This document shows positions 1 through 7,541 of a DNA stretch of 64,000 nucleotides, one piece after another. The position numbers were made by a program, and so were the translations under genes. This stretch comes from Nocardioides sp. (GTDB lineage: Bacteria; Actinomycetota; Actinomycetes; Propionibacteriales; Nocardioidaceae). Below the pieces are notes generated by a model, which saw only the letters and a list, made by a program, of their open reading frames with translations, had not been told where the DNA came from and searched no databases. The stretch lies in NCBI GenBank assembly GCA_037045645.1, contig JBAOIH010000003.1:124001-188000 (forward strand), read 5' to 3'. Numbering within the stretch: position 1 is the first letter of the stretch; every line of letters starts with the position of its first letter.

Positions 1-39
1 GTGGTGACGCGGCCGCCCATCCCGACGTACCCTGCCGAG

Positions 40-903
40 ATGACCTCGCGCCGTCTCGCCGCTCTCGCTGCCGCCGCCACGCTCGTCCTCACCGGATCTG
101 CGGTCTCCGCACCGGCGATCGCGGGAGGTGGGGGCAACGGTCACGCGAATGGCCACACCAAGCACCCCGGCAAGAAGCCGCCGAAGGCGAAGAAGTCGTA
201 CGTCCTCGACGTGCTCGGCGATTCGTACGGCTCGGGTGCGGGGGTGCCGCCGTACTCCGCGTGCGGGCGCTCGCAGTCCGCGTACGGCGTGCAGATCGAC
301 GGGCGGATGCGACTCAAGCTCGACGACTTCGTCGCGTGTGGCGGCGCGACGACGACGTCCTTGATCGCGGGCGGGCAACTGGAAGCACTCGACGCTGACA
401 CCGACGTGGTGACGCTGTCGATCGGCGGGAACGACACCGGCTGGTCGAGCGTGACCGTGTCGTGCGTCGCGTTGGGCGACGCGGCCTGTGCCAGCGCGAT
501 CGCCACCGCCAAGCAGACTGCCACGACGGTGTTGCCTGAGCGCCTCGAGACGGTCTATGACGGCATCGACTCGAAGGCGCCAGACGCAAAGGTGTACGTC
601 ACCGGGTATCCGCGGTTGTTCTCGCCGGAGTACGGCGCCGTTTTCGGCGCGTCGCCTGCCGAGCAGACGGCACTCAACGACGCCGCCGACCTGCTGAACA
701 AGACGATGAAGGCCCAGGCGCAAAGCCACGGCTATGTCTTCGTGGACGTGACCAAGCGGTTCCTCGACCATGGCGTCAACGCGCCCGAGCCCTACCTGAC
801 TCCCCTGAATGACCCGGTGGCGCTGCACCCCAACGTCGCGGGGTACGCCGCCTACACCGCCGCCGTCACGGCCGCGATCAAGCCGAGCGCCCTCAAGAGG
901 TGA
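40..903 (+). CDS. Secreted SGNH/GDSL-family hydrolase
   Basis: Probable exported esterase or lipase of the SGNH superfamily. The open frame begins at the first base of the window. The ATG at 40 is preferred because it starts a clean signal peptide (charged MTSRR, then an Ala/Leu-rich core ending near APAIAGG). Block I is GDSYGSG with the nucleophile Ser, block III is IGGNDTGW, and block V has a His in the DPVALHPN segment near the C terminus. A Gly/His/Lys-rich linker follows the signal peptide. Four cysteines in the mature part could pair, as in secreted Streptomyces-type lipases. The gene converges on the kinase-like gene and overlaps its end by 11 bp. The substrate cannot be read from sequence. 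Confidence 0.8.
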   Translation: MTSRRLAALAAAATLVLTGSAVSAPAIAGGGGNGHANGHTKHPGKKPPKAKKSYVLDVLGDSYGSGAGVPPYSACGRSQSAYGVQIDGRMRLKLDDFVACGGATTTSLIAGGQLEALDADTDVVTLSIGGNDTGWSSVTVSCVALGDAACASAIATAKQTATTVLPERLETVYDGIDSKAPDAKVYVTGYPRLFSPEYGAVFGASPAEQTALNDAADLLNKTMKAQAQSHGYVFVDVTKRFLDHGVNAPEPYLTPLNDPVALHPNVAGYAAYTAAVTAAIKPSALKR

Positions 904-1564
904 CATGACCGCAGGTCGGGCACATCGACGCCGTCGCCCCGATCAGTTTCGGCGCGTGGAAGTCGCTGTTGTCGATCACGACATCGGCATAACGCACGGG
1001 ATCCACGTGTGCGCGATACAACCGTTGCGCACCCAGATAGCGCGCCTGGTCGGGGTGCGCTGGGTCATCGGGCACACCGTCTCGATTGGCCATCCGCGAC
1101 ACGGTCTCCGACTCGGGCACATCGAGATAGACCACGAAATCCCACGCATTCGAGAGTTCGCGACGCTGGGCGAACACCCCGTCGAGCACGAGCACCCCAC
1201 GCTCGGGCACCTGCTGCGCAGGGTCGTCGAAATAGCCATCGCCGTCGAGGTCATGGAAGCGATGCCGGAAGGCGCTGCCGGGTCCGGTGAGCCACGGGTC
1301 GAGCAGTTCTGTGCGCAGCGCGCGATAGTCGTACGACCGCTCCCACACGGTCTCGGCCGTGCGTCCCGCGCCGTGCCGGAAGGCCCGCGGGTGATGGAAA
1401 TCGTCGACGCTGGCGCGCACGACGTCGTACGACCTCTCGATCAACAACCGGGCGAGCGCATCGGCGAACCAGGTCTTGCCGGCACCGTCCGGCCCGTCGA
1501 TCGCGACCAGCAGCGGGCGGGACGGATAGCCGAGTTGATCGGCCACATGCCCAAGGACCGTCAT
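893..1564 (-). CDS. Uridine kinase-like P-loop NTPase
   Basis: Member of the uridine kinase/phosphoribulokinase-like P-loop group. The Walker A motif GPDGAGKT lies about 20 residues from the start, and a SVDDFHHP segment downstream resembles the substrate-binding Asp region of uridine kinases. LVLDGVF resembles the Walker B strand. The ATG at 1564 is chosen because it overlaps the stop of the DUF1345 gene as ATGA, which implies translational coupling. The open frame continues upstream but is then out of context. The C terminus has a CPTCGH motif that could bind metal. It is probably the last gene of the minus-strand run that begins with the SQR-like gene. The true phosphate acceptor is unknown. 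Confidence 0.75.
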   Translation of the reverse strand: MTVLGHVADQLGYPSRPLLVAIDGPDGAGKTWFADALARLLIERSYDVVRASVDDFHHPRAFRHGAGRTAETVWERSYDYRALRTELLDPWLTGPGSAFRHRFHDLDGDGYFDDPAQQVPERGVLVLDGVFAQRRELSNAWDFVVYLDVPESETVSRMANRDGVPDDPAHPDQARYLGAQRLYRAHVDPVRYADVVIDNSDFHAPKLIGATASMCPTCGHVTS

Positions 1565-2193
1565 GTTCGGGCCACCACAGCCGCCACCAGGTTGATAGTG
1601 CTGGCCAAGATCACCGCGCCGAAGACCCACGCGAGCAGGCAGTGCCGCAGCACCACCGCGCGCACCTGGGCCGACGTCACGTTGGTGTCGGAGACCTGGA
1701 AGGTCATCCCGAGGTTGTAGGAGAAGTAGAAGAAGTCGCGGTAGGCCGGCTCCTGGCCATCGTTGAAGTCGATGCCGCCCTCAGGCTCGCCGAAGTAGAG
1801 ATCGGCATAGCGAGCGGCATACATCAAATGCAGAGTGCCCCAGGCCAAAAAGACGCCCACGAGAGCCAGGACCGCGCCCGCGCTTTGCGAGGCGACCGTA
1901 CGCATCGCGAGCACCGTGGCCATCGCGACGACCCCGGTGGTGGTGATGAACACGACCAACGCCTCTTCAGCGCGGGTCGAGAGGTCTTGTCGACGTACGT
2001 TGTCTCGCGTCTGACGCGCATCCATCGGCCACAGCGTCAACCAGCCGCCGACGACGATCACGGCGTACGTCACACACAGTCCAGCCAGCACGCCCATCGC
2101 CAACCCGGCAACCCATCCGGTCACAGCGCCAACGACGAGCCCAGCACCGAAAGCTGCGCCGATGCGCACGGTCGCAGGCACAGGACGCAGCAT
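1561..2193 (-). CDS. DUF1345 family membrane protein
   Basis: Integral membrane protein of 210 residues with about five hydrophobic segments. The family signature is clear in the second half: YFGEPEGGIDF, then YRDFFYFSYNLGMTFQVSDT. This is the conserved core of DUF1345, whose biochemical role is not established. The ATG at 2193 lies 3 bp after the stop of the enoyl-CoA hydratase gene, and its own stop overlaps the kinase-like gene by 4 bp, so the three genes are almost certainly co-transcribed. Nothing in the protein indicates a substrate. Confidence 0.85.
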   Translation of the reverse strand: MLRPVPATVRIGAAFGAGLVVGAVTGWVAGLAMGVLAGLCVTYAVIVVGGWLTLWPMDARQTRDNVRRQDLSTRAEEALVVFITTTGVVAMATVLAMRTVASQSAGAVLALVGVFLAWGTLHLMYAARYADLYFGEPEGGIDFNDGQEPAYRDFFYFSYNLGMTFQVSDTNVTSAQVRAVVLRHCLLAWVFGAVILASTINLVAAVVART

Positions 2194-2196
2194 GGC

Positions 2197-3075
2197 TCAA
2201 TCTTCGCGCACCCAGTCGTCGTAGAAGTCAGGAAGCCGCGAAGCCTTGCCTTCGAAGCGAGTCTGTCGCTTCTCCAGGAACGCTGCGACACCCTCTTTGC
2301 CGTCGCCGACACTGGTGTGAAACATCGCCAGCGAGTCGATCCGGTGCGCGTCGGTCGGGTTCGTCAGACCCGCGTTGCGGCGCACCATCTGGCGCGTCAG
2401 CGCGACTGCCACGGGTGACCGGTCGCGGGTCCACGCATCCGCGATTCTCACCGCGTGATCGAGGAGCGCGTCAGCGGCTACGACCTCGTCGACGAGCCCC
2501 GCTTCGGCCGCTTGCGAAGCGGTGAGGATGTCCGCGCGCAGCATCAGGTCCAGCGCGGTCGGCAGCCCGACCAGTTGCGGCAGGAACCAACTCGACGCGG
2601 CCTCGGGGACGATGCCGAGCCGACCGAAGACGAGCCCGATCCGGGCTCCCTCGGCCATCACTCGGCGGTCCATCGCGAGGGTCATCGTGGCGCCGATCCC
2701 GACAGCGGCACCGTTGATGGCAGCGATCACCGGCTTGCGACAGTCGTGGATCGCGAGCGTGACGCGCCCGCCGGTGTCACGTACGCGGGCGATCGCCGGA
2801 TCGTCGAGGTCGGCCATGTCGGCGAGCCCCGGATCACGCGACTCGTCGAGACCAAAGACGTTTCCCTCCATGCTGAGGTCCATCCCGGCGCAGAAGGCTC
2901 GCCCGCTGCCGGTGACCACGACCGCGCGTACGTCATCGTCGGTGTTGACCGCACGGAAGTACGCCTCCAACTCCTCGGCCATCGTGACCGTGAAGGCATT
3001 CATCGCGTCCGGCCGGTCGAGGTGGAGGACAGCCACGCCGTCGCGGTGCTCGATCCGCAGGGTTTCGTACGTCAT
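2197..3075 (-). CDS. Enoyl-CoA hydratase/isomerase family protein
   Basis: Crotonase-fold enzyme of 292 residues, expected to hydrate or isomerise acyl-CoA thioesters in fatty-acid or related degradation. The first oxyanion-hole segment is GRAFCAGMDL, the second is NGAAVGIGATM, and a catalytic-type Glu lies in GIVPEAASSW, so the active site looks intact. The C-terminal helical region (MFHTSVGDGKEGVAAFLEKR) is typical of EchA-like proteins. It starts 23 bp downstream of the DsrE-like gene on the same strand and is followed at 3 bp by DUF1345. Its placement behind the sulfur genes is probably operon convenience rather than a shared pathway. Confidence 0.9.
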   Translation of the reverse strand: MTYETLRIEHRDGVAVLHLDRPDAMNAFTVTMAEELEAYFRAVNTDDDVRAVVVTGSGRAFCAGMDLSMEGNVFGLDESRDPGLADMADLDDPAIARVRDTGGRVTLAIHDCRKPVIAAINGAAVGIGATMTLAMDRRVMAEGARIGLVFGRLGIVPEAASSWFLPQLVGLPTALDLMLRADILTASQAAEAGLVDEVVAADALLDHAVRIADAWTRDRSPVAVALTRQMVRRNAGLTNPTDAHRIDSLAMFHTSVGDGKEGVAAFLEKRQTRFEGKASRLPDFYDDWVRED

Positions 3076-3098
3076 GCGTCGTCCTTCGAGTAGGCGGG

Positions 3099-3704
3099 TC
3101 AGACGAAGACGATCTGCGCCCCTTCGGCGATCTCGATGAAGTCGGTCGCGGAGATGACGCCTTCGACACCTGGGTGCAGGTCGGCCTCGATCACCTTCAT
3201 CATGTCGAACGTGAGCCGACAGGCATACATGTGGGCTCCGGCAGCCTGCAGCAGGTCGAGAAATTCGGGTACGTCGGGGATCTCCAGGTCGCGCATCTGC
3301 TTCTTCATCATCCAGGTGGCGAAGCGGGTCACTCCGGGAAGCCCGCCCATCCCTTGCGGCATCGACTTGTGCTCCCAGCCGGGCCGCAGTTTGGCGAGTT
3401 CGGGCATGTGCATCGCGGTGTTGCCCAGCATCGTGAACGCCAACTTCTTGTTCTGCTTGCGGTTGACGATGTCGAGGCCCCAGAAGGTGAAGAAGATATG
3501 CACCTCGACGCCTTCGCCCAACGCTGCGTTGCCCATGATCAACGCCGGGTAGGCCATGTCGAGATTGCCCTTGGAGCAGATGAAGGCCATCTTGCGAGGC
3601 CCGGCGTAAGCCTGGACGTCACCGGTGGCGACCGCCGCTGCGGCGGGAGTCGTACGAGTGGCTCCGAAGTCCGGCATCACGAAGCCGTCGGGGATCTGTG
3701 CCAT
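3099..3704 (-). CDS. DsrE/DsrF-like family protein, sulfur-carrier type
   Basis: Cytoplasmic protein of the DsrE/F/DrsE-like family. Members handle protein-bound persulfide in tRNA thiolation or sulfur oxidation, or act as peroxiredoxin-like accessory proteins. The core begins near residue 38 (KMAFICSKGNLDMAYPALIMGNAALG), with a Cys in the first strand position. HMYACRLTFDMMKV carries a second Cys about 50 residues from the C terminus. A middle segment rich in Met and Lys (WMMKKQMRDLEIPDVPEF) is common in the longer members. It follows the TusE-like gene by 15 bp, with the SQR-like gene upstream, so a role in moving sulfane sulfur from sulfide oxidation is the natural inference. Confidence 0.85.
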   Translation of the reverse strand: MAQIPDGFVMPDFGATRTTPAAAAVATGDVQAYAGPRKMAFICSKGNLDMAYPALIMGNAALGEGVEVHIFFTFWGLDIVNRKQNKKLAFTMLGNTAMHMPELAKLRPGWEHKSMPQGMGGLPGVTRFATWMMKKQMRDLEIPDVPEFLDLLQAAGAHMYACRLTFDMMKVIEADLHPGVEGVISATDFIEIAEGAQIVFV

Positions 3705-3719
3705 CTGAGGTCCTCCTTC

Positions 3720-4034
3720 TCACACGCAGCCGACGGGCTTGCGCAGGCCTGCGAGCCAGGCCATCTTCTTGGCTGGTTTGCCGGGGAAGAGTCGATAGAG
3801 CTCGGCGATGTCGAAGCCGCCGACGGTCTGCATCCGGCGCAGGGTGGGGGTGGCGCCGGTCTTGGCGGCGTCATCTCGCATGAAGCGGATCGGTGCGGCG
3901 TGGGCGTCATCCCAGGGCAGGTCGACCAACTCGGCGAGATCGGCTGCGAGTGCCTCGTTCCATTGACTCGAGTCGGTGAAGAAGCCCTCGTCGTCGACGG
4001 TGAAGACATGCTCGTGGAGCGTGTTGGTGGGCAT
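3720..4034 (-). CDS. TusE/DsrC-like sulfur relay protein with a single C-terminal cysteine
   Basis: Small sulfur-carrier protein of 104 residues in the DsrC/TusE/DsvC family. The C-terminal arm is diagnostic: GATPTLRRM, then ELYRLFPGKPAKK, ending AGLRKPVGCV with the conserved penultimate Cys that carries persulfide. True DsrC has a second Cys about ten residues earlier. Here that site is occupied by Trp (AWLAGL), so the protein should behave like TusE, a one-cysteine relay, rather than forming a DsrC-type internal trisulfide. It sits between the SQR-like gene (7 bp) and the DsrE-like gene (15 bp), so it most likely accepts sulfur released by the flavoprotein. Confidence 0.88.
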   Translation of the reverse strand: MPTNTLHEHVFTVDDEGFFTDSSQWNEALAADLAELVDLPWDDAHAAPIRFMRDDAAKTGATPTLRRMQTVGGFDIAELYRLFPGKPAKKMAWLAGLRKPVGCV

Positions 4035-4041
4035 CGTCGAG

Positions 4042-5280
4042 TCATCCCTTCTCGGCCGGGACCTTGCCGGCCATCGACATGTTCAGCGGCACCGGGAGCC
4101 GGTGACCGGGCAGCAGCATCCGCCAATAGATCTGCTCGAACGCCAACTTGCCCAGGTGGTTGCGTCTGGTGTTGCGAAGCAGCGACATCGGGCCGATTCC
4201 CGGCACCGGGAAGGTGCCGGTCAACGGCTGCGTCTCGTAGTTGAAGTCGAGCAACAGCGCCCTGCCCCGGCCGGACTCCAAGAAGCAGTTGGCGTGCCCG
4301 TCGAAGGCGTGTGGCAGGTCGCGACCTTGCGTCGCGGCGACGAAGTTGTCGACGAACAACTCGGTCGCGAAGTGCGCCACCGACCCCGCCTTGGAGGTCG
4401 GGATGTCGCTGGCGTCGCCCAACACCCAGATCCGCTCGTGTTGCGTCGAACGCAAGGTGTGCTTGTCGACCGGGATCCAGCCCATCGGGTCGCCCAGGCC
4501 GGAATCCATCACGAACTGCGCCCCGGTGTGCGGCGGCACGGTGACCAGCAGGTCGAAGGGGAGGGCGCGGCCGTCGTACGCCACCAGAGTGGAGGCGTCG
4601 TTGTCGATCCGCTCCACCGCGAAATCGGCGGCGAGCCGGATGCTGCGTTCGTCGAGCAGGTCACCGAAGGCGCTGGAGGCGACCGGCTTGGTGAAGGCGC
4701 CGTCGAGCGGGGTGACGAAGGTGATGTCGACGAGGTGCCGGATGCCGCGCTTGCGGTAGTGATCCTCGACCAGGAAGGCAAACTCCAGCGGCGCCACGGG
4801 GCACTTGATCGGCATCTCGCTGACGTGCACCAGCAGCCGACCGCGCTCGAAGCTCTTCAGTTTGTCGTGCAGTGCCTTGGCGCCTTCGAGGGTGTAGAAC
4901 TCGTGCACCCGATCGCGCCACAACGCGCCGTCGGCCATGCCCGGCACCATGTCGGGGCGCGGGTGCGAGCCGCTGGCCACGATCAGCCAGTCGTACGACG
5001 TGGTGTCGCCGCCCTCGAGATGAACGACCCGAGCGTCGGGGTCCACGCGCTCGATCTTCTGTTGCCGGTAGGTGACGCCTTCGGGCAGGAATCGGTCACG
5101 CGGCTTGACGATCCGGTCAGGCTCCATCCAGAAGGGCACGAAGAGATACCCGGGCTGGTAGTGGTGCTCATTGGTCTGATCGATGACCGTGATGGACCAG
5201 TCGTCATCGAGCTTCTTGCGCAGCAGGTTCGCGGCCATGGTGCCAGCCGTGCCCCCGCCGAGGATCAGCAGAGTGGGCAT
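4042..5280 (-). CDS. Sulfide:quinone oxidoreductase-like FAD protein
   Basis: Flavoprotein disulfide-reductase-fold protein of 412 residues, probably oxidising sulfide or persulfide and passing electrons to quinone. The FAD Rossmann motif is at the N terminus (LILGGGTAGT), followed by the QPGYLFVPF segment seen in SQRs. A second FAD-contact segment is IWVLGDASDIPTSKAGS near residue 285. Cys160 in the KCPVAPLEF motif aligns with a catalytic SQR cysteine, and Cys332 (HANCFLES) is a candidate partner. It is the first gene of a tight minus-strand run with TusE- and DsrE-like genes. A CsoR/CstR-like inverted repeat lies just upstream. NADH dehydrogenase-like activity is a less likely alternative. 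Confidence 0.82.
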   Translation of the reverse strand: MPTLLILGGGTAGTMAANLLRKKLDDDWSITVIDQTNEHHYQPGYLFVPFWMEPDRIVKPRDRFLPEGVTYRQQKIERVDPDARVVHLEGGDTTSYDWLIVASGSHPRPDMVPGMADGALWRDRVHEFYTLEGAKALHDKLKSFERGRLLVHVSEMPIKCPVAPLEFAFLVEDHYRKRGIRHLVDITFVTPLDGAFTKPVASSAFGDLLDERSIRLAADFAVERIDNDASTLVAYDGRALPFDLLVTVPPHTGAQFVMDSGLGDPMGWIPVDKHTLRSTQHERIWVLGDASDIPTSKAGSVAHFATELFVDNFVAATQGRDLPHAFDGHANCFLESGRGRALLLDFNYETQPLTGTFPVPGIGPMSLLRNTRRNHLGKLAFEQIYWRMLLPGHRLPVPLNMSMAGKVPAEKG

Positions 5281-5298
5281 ATTCGGAGCGTACGACCG

Positions 5299-5314
5299 AT
5301 GCCCCCCAGGGTAT
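5299..5314 (-). promoter_or_regulatory. Candidate CsoR/CstR-type operator upstream of the SQR-like gene
   Basis: A 16-bp imperfect palindrome, ATACCC-tggg-GGGCAT on the minus strand, lies 19 to 34 bp before the SQR-like start codon. AT-CCC/GGG-AT palindromes are typical of CsoR-family repressors, and the persulfide sensor CstR of this family controls sulfide-oxidation genes in other bacteria. No CsoR-family gene is in the window, so the assignment rests on sequence shape and context only. Confidence 0.35.
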
Positions 5315-5347
5315 AGAGAATGACTGTCAGATCACATGATCCGCAGG

Positions 5348-7045
5348 TCACACGCTTCGCATCGGGATGCGTACGCCTCGCTCCTGCGCGACCTCGACCG
5401 CGCGGTCGTAGCCCGCGTCGACGTGCCGGATCACGCCCATGCCGGGGTCGTTGGTCAGCACCCGTTCGATCTTCTCGGCGGCCAGGTCGGTCCCGTCGGC
5501 CACACACACCTGCCCGGCGTGCAGGGACCGCCCGATCCCGACACCGCCGCCGTGGTGGAACGACACCCAGGTCGCGCCCGAGGCGGTGTTGACCAGCGCG
5601 TTGAGGATCGCCCAGTCGGCGATCGCATCGGAGCCGTCGGCCATCGCCTCGGTCTCGCGATAGGGAGAGGCCACCGAGCCGCAGTCGAGGTGGTCGCGCC
5701 CGATCACGATCGGCGCCTTCAACTCACCCGACGCGACCATCTCGTTGAACTTCAGCCCGGCACGATGGCGTTCGCCATAGCCGAGCCAGCAGATCCGAGC
5801 CGGCAGCCCTTGAAACTGCACCCGCTCGGCTGCCATGTCGAGCCACTTGTGCAGGCGGGCGTACGCCGGCTTCTCCTCGGCCGGGAACAGTTCCTTGATC
5901 GCACGGTCGGTGGCCGCGATGTCGGCCGGGTCGCCGGACAGCGCCGCCCAACGGAACGGGCCCTTGCCCTCACAGAAGAGTGGCCGGATGTAGGCGGGGA
6001 CGAATCCCGGGAACTCGAACGCCCGGTCGTAGCCACCTTTTCGAGCTTCGTCACGGATCGAGTTGCCGTAGTCGAAGACCTCCGCACCCGCGTCTTGGAA
6101 CTCCACCATCGCGCGCACGTGCCTGGCCATCGACTCCTGCGCCCGCTTGGTGAAGCCGCGCGGGTCCTCCTCGCGTTCGCGCGCCCAGTCGTCGGGGTCG
6201 ACGCCACTCGGAAGGTAGAACAGCGGATCATGTGCGGAGGTCTGGTCGGTGACGATGTCGATCAACCCTCGACCCTTCTCAACCGCATCGTGGTGGCGCT
6301 CCAGAATCTCGGGCACGAGGTCGGCGGCGTTGCCGAGGAGCCCGATGGACAAAGGGGTTCTGGCATCTCGCGCCTCCACAGCCCGAGCCAGAGCGTCGTC
6401 CAGATCGTCGGCCTGCACGTCCAGATAGCGCGTCTCCAACCGCCGGTCGATCCGGTGTTGATCGCATTCGATGCAGATCGCGACGCCGTCGTTCATCGTG
6501 ACCGCGAGCGGTTGTGCGCCGCCCATCCCGCCGAGGCCTGCCGTCAACGTGATCGTCCCGGCCAGCGTGCCGTCGAACCGCAGATCCGCGATCGACGCGA
6601 ACGTTTCGAATGTCCCCTGCAAAATCCCCTGGGTGCCGATATAGATCCACGACCCGGCGGTCATCTGGCCGTACATCGTCAGCCCCAGGTCTTCGAGGCG
6701 CCGGAACTCCTCCCAGTTGGCCCAGTCCCCGACCAGATTGGAGTTGGCGATCAGCACGCGGGGCGCCCATTCGTGCGTACGCATCACGCCGACCGGCTTG
6801 CCGGACTGCACCAGCAGCGTCTCCTCGTCCTTCAGCGTCTTGAGAGTGGCGAGGAGCGCGTCGTACGCCTCCCAGTTGCGCGCCGCCTTGCCGGTGCCGC
6901 CATAGACGACGAGGTCCTCGGGGCGCTCGGCGTTGTCGGGATCGAGGTTGTTCATCAACATCCGCAGCGGCGCTTCGGTCTGCCAGGAGCCGCAACTCAA
7001 GGACGTTCCGTGCGGGGCGTGGATGGGTAGGCGTGGGTTGGTCAT
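5348..7045 (-). CDS. hutU: Urocanate hydratase
   Basis: Urocanase, second step of histidine degradation (urocanate to imidazolonepropionate), cytoplasmic and NAD+-dependent. The 565-residue product from the ATG at 7045 has the family length. The frame is open further upstream, but that ATG follows a good ribosome-binding site (AGGAGT). Family segments include the N-terminal LVVYGGTGKAARNWEAY, TAGSWIYIGTQGI, the NAD-binding TLTAGLGGMGGAQPL and, near the end, TWVSFHHGGGVGIGRS. hutH lies 500 bp upstream on the same strand, separated by an oppositely oriented gene, so the two hut genes are probably transcribed separately. hutI and the later genes are not in the window. Confidence 0.97.
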   Translation of the reverse strand: MTNPRLPIHAPHGTSLSCGSWQTEAPLRMLMNNLDPDNAERPEDLVVYGGTGKAARNWEAYDALLATLKTLKDEETLLVQSGKPVGVMRTHEWAPRVLIANSNLVGDWANWEEFRRLEDLGLTMYGQMTAGSWIYIGTQGILQGTFETFASIADLRFDGTLAGTITLTAGLGGMGGAQPLAVTMNDGVAICIECDQHRIDRRLETRYLDVQADDLDDALARAVEARDARTPLSIGLLGNAADLVPEILERHHDAVEKGRGLIDIVTDQTSAHDPLFYLPSGVDPDDWAREREEDPRGFTKRAQESMARHVRAMVEFQDAGAEVFDYGNSIRDEARKGGYDRAFEFPGFVPAYIRPLFCEGKGPFRWAALSGDPADIAATDRAIKELFPAEEKPAYARLHKWLDMAAERVQFQGLPARICWLGYGERHRAGLKFNEMVASGELKAPIVIGRDHLDCGSVASPYRETEAMADGSDAIADWAILNALVNTASGATWVSFHHGGGVGIGRSLHAGQVCVADGTDLAAEKIERVLTNDPGMGVIRHVDAGYDRAVEVAQERGVRIPMRSV

Positions 7046-7068
7046 CGAGGACTCCTGATGGCGAGAGA

Positions 7069-7539
7069 ATGGGGCTTGGCATGGAACTGACGACGGAGAA
7101 GAACGCCACGGGCGCCACCGAGGTATCGGGCGTCGGCACTGTGGCGCGCACCGGCTGGATGAGCCACACGGCCGAGTTGCGTACGACATCCGGGGCCACG
7201 TGCGAGGCCAAGGTTTCGGGGCTGATGCAGTGGCACGCCGCCGCGCGCGACGGCCACGGCACCGCGCTGGGCACGTGGGATCGCAACGGGATGCGCAATC
7301 ACTCTGGCGCCGTGCAATGGCAGGGCAAGTCTTATGAGCTTCGGGTCGAGTCGCAGATGTCGGGTCGCTATTCGCTGATGTTGGCCGATCGCGTGATGAT
7401 CGCGGTCAAGCGCAAGGGCTTGCTGAGCGCGCAACTGACCCTTGAGGTCGAGGACGAGGTCGATCCGCTGCTGATCCTTTTTGTGGTGTGGCTGGCGCAG
7501 ACCTTCCAGCGGATGAATCGCGCCGCGGCGGCGGGCTGA
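7069..7539 (+). CDS. Uncharacterised protein between hutU and hutH
   Basis: Predicted protein of about 156 residues that I do not recognise. The frame is open from 7033, but a start there would overlap the hutU start; ATG at 7069 (after GAGAGA) or 7081 is more plausible. The second half alternates strand-like segments (GAVQWQGKSYELRVES, RYSLMLADRVMIAVKR) and ends in a hydrophobic stretch (PLLILFVVWLAQTF). That layout recalls a beta-rich LURP-one/tubby-like fold, but this is weak inference. The opposite strand is also open across the region; the plus-strand reading is preferred for its amino-acid composition and because its stop fits 2 bp before the hutH stop codon without overlap. Confidence 0.6.
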   Translation: MGLGMELTTEKNATGATEVSGVGTVARTGWMSHTAELRTTSGATCEAKVSGLMQWHAAARDGHGTALGTWDRNGMRNHSGAVQWQGKSYELRVESQMSGRYSLMLADRVMIAVKRKGLLSAQLTLEVEDEVDPLLILFVVWLAQTFQRMNRAAAAG

Positions 7540-7541
7540 CG

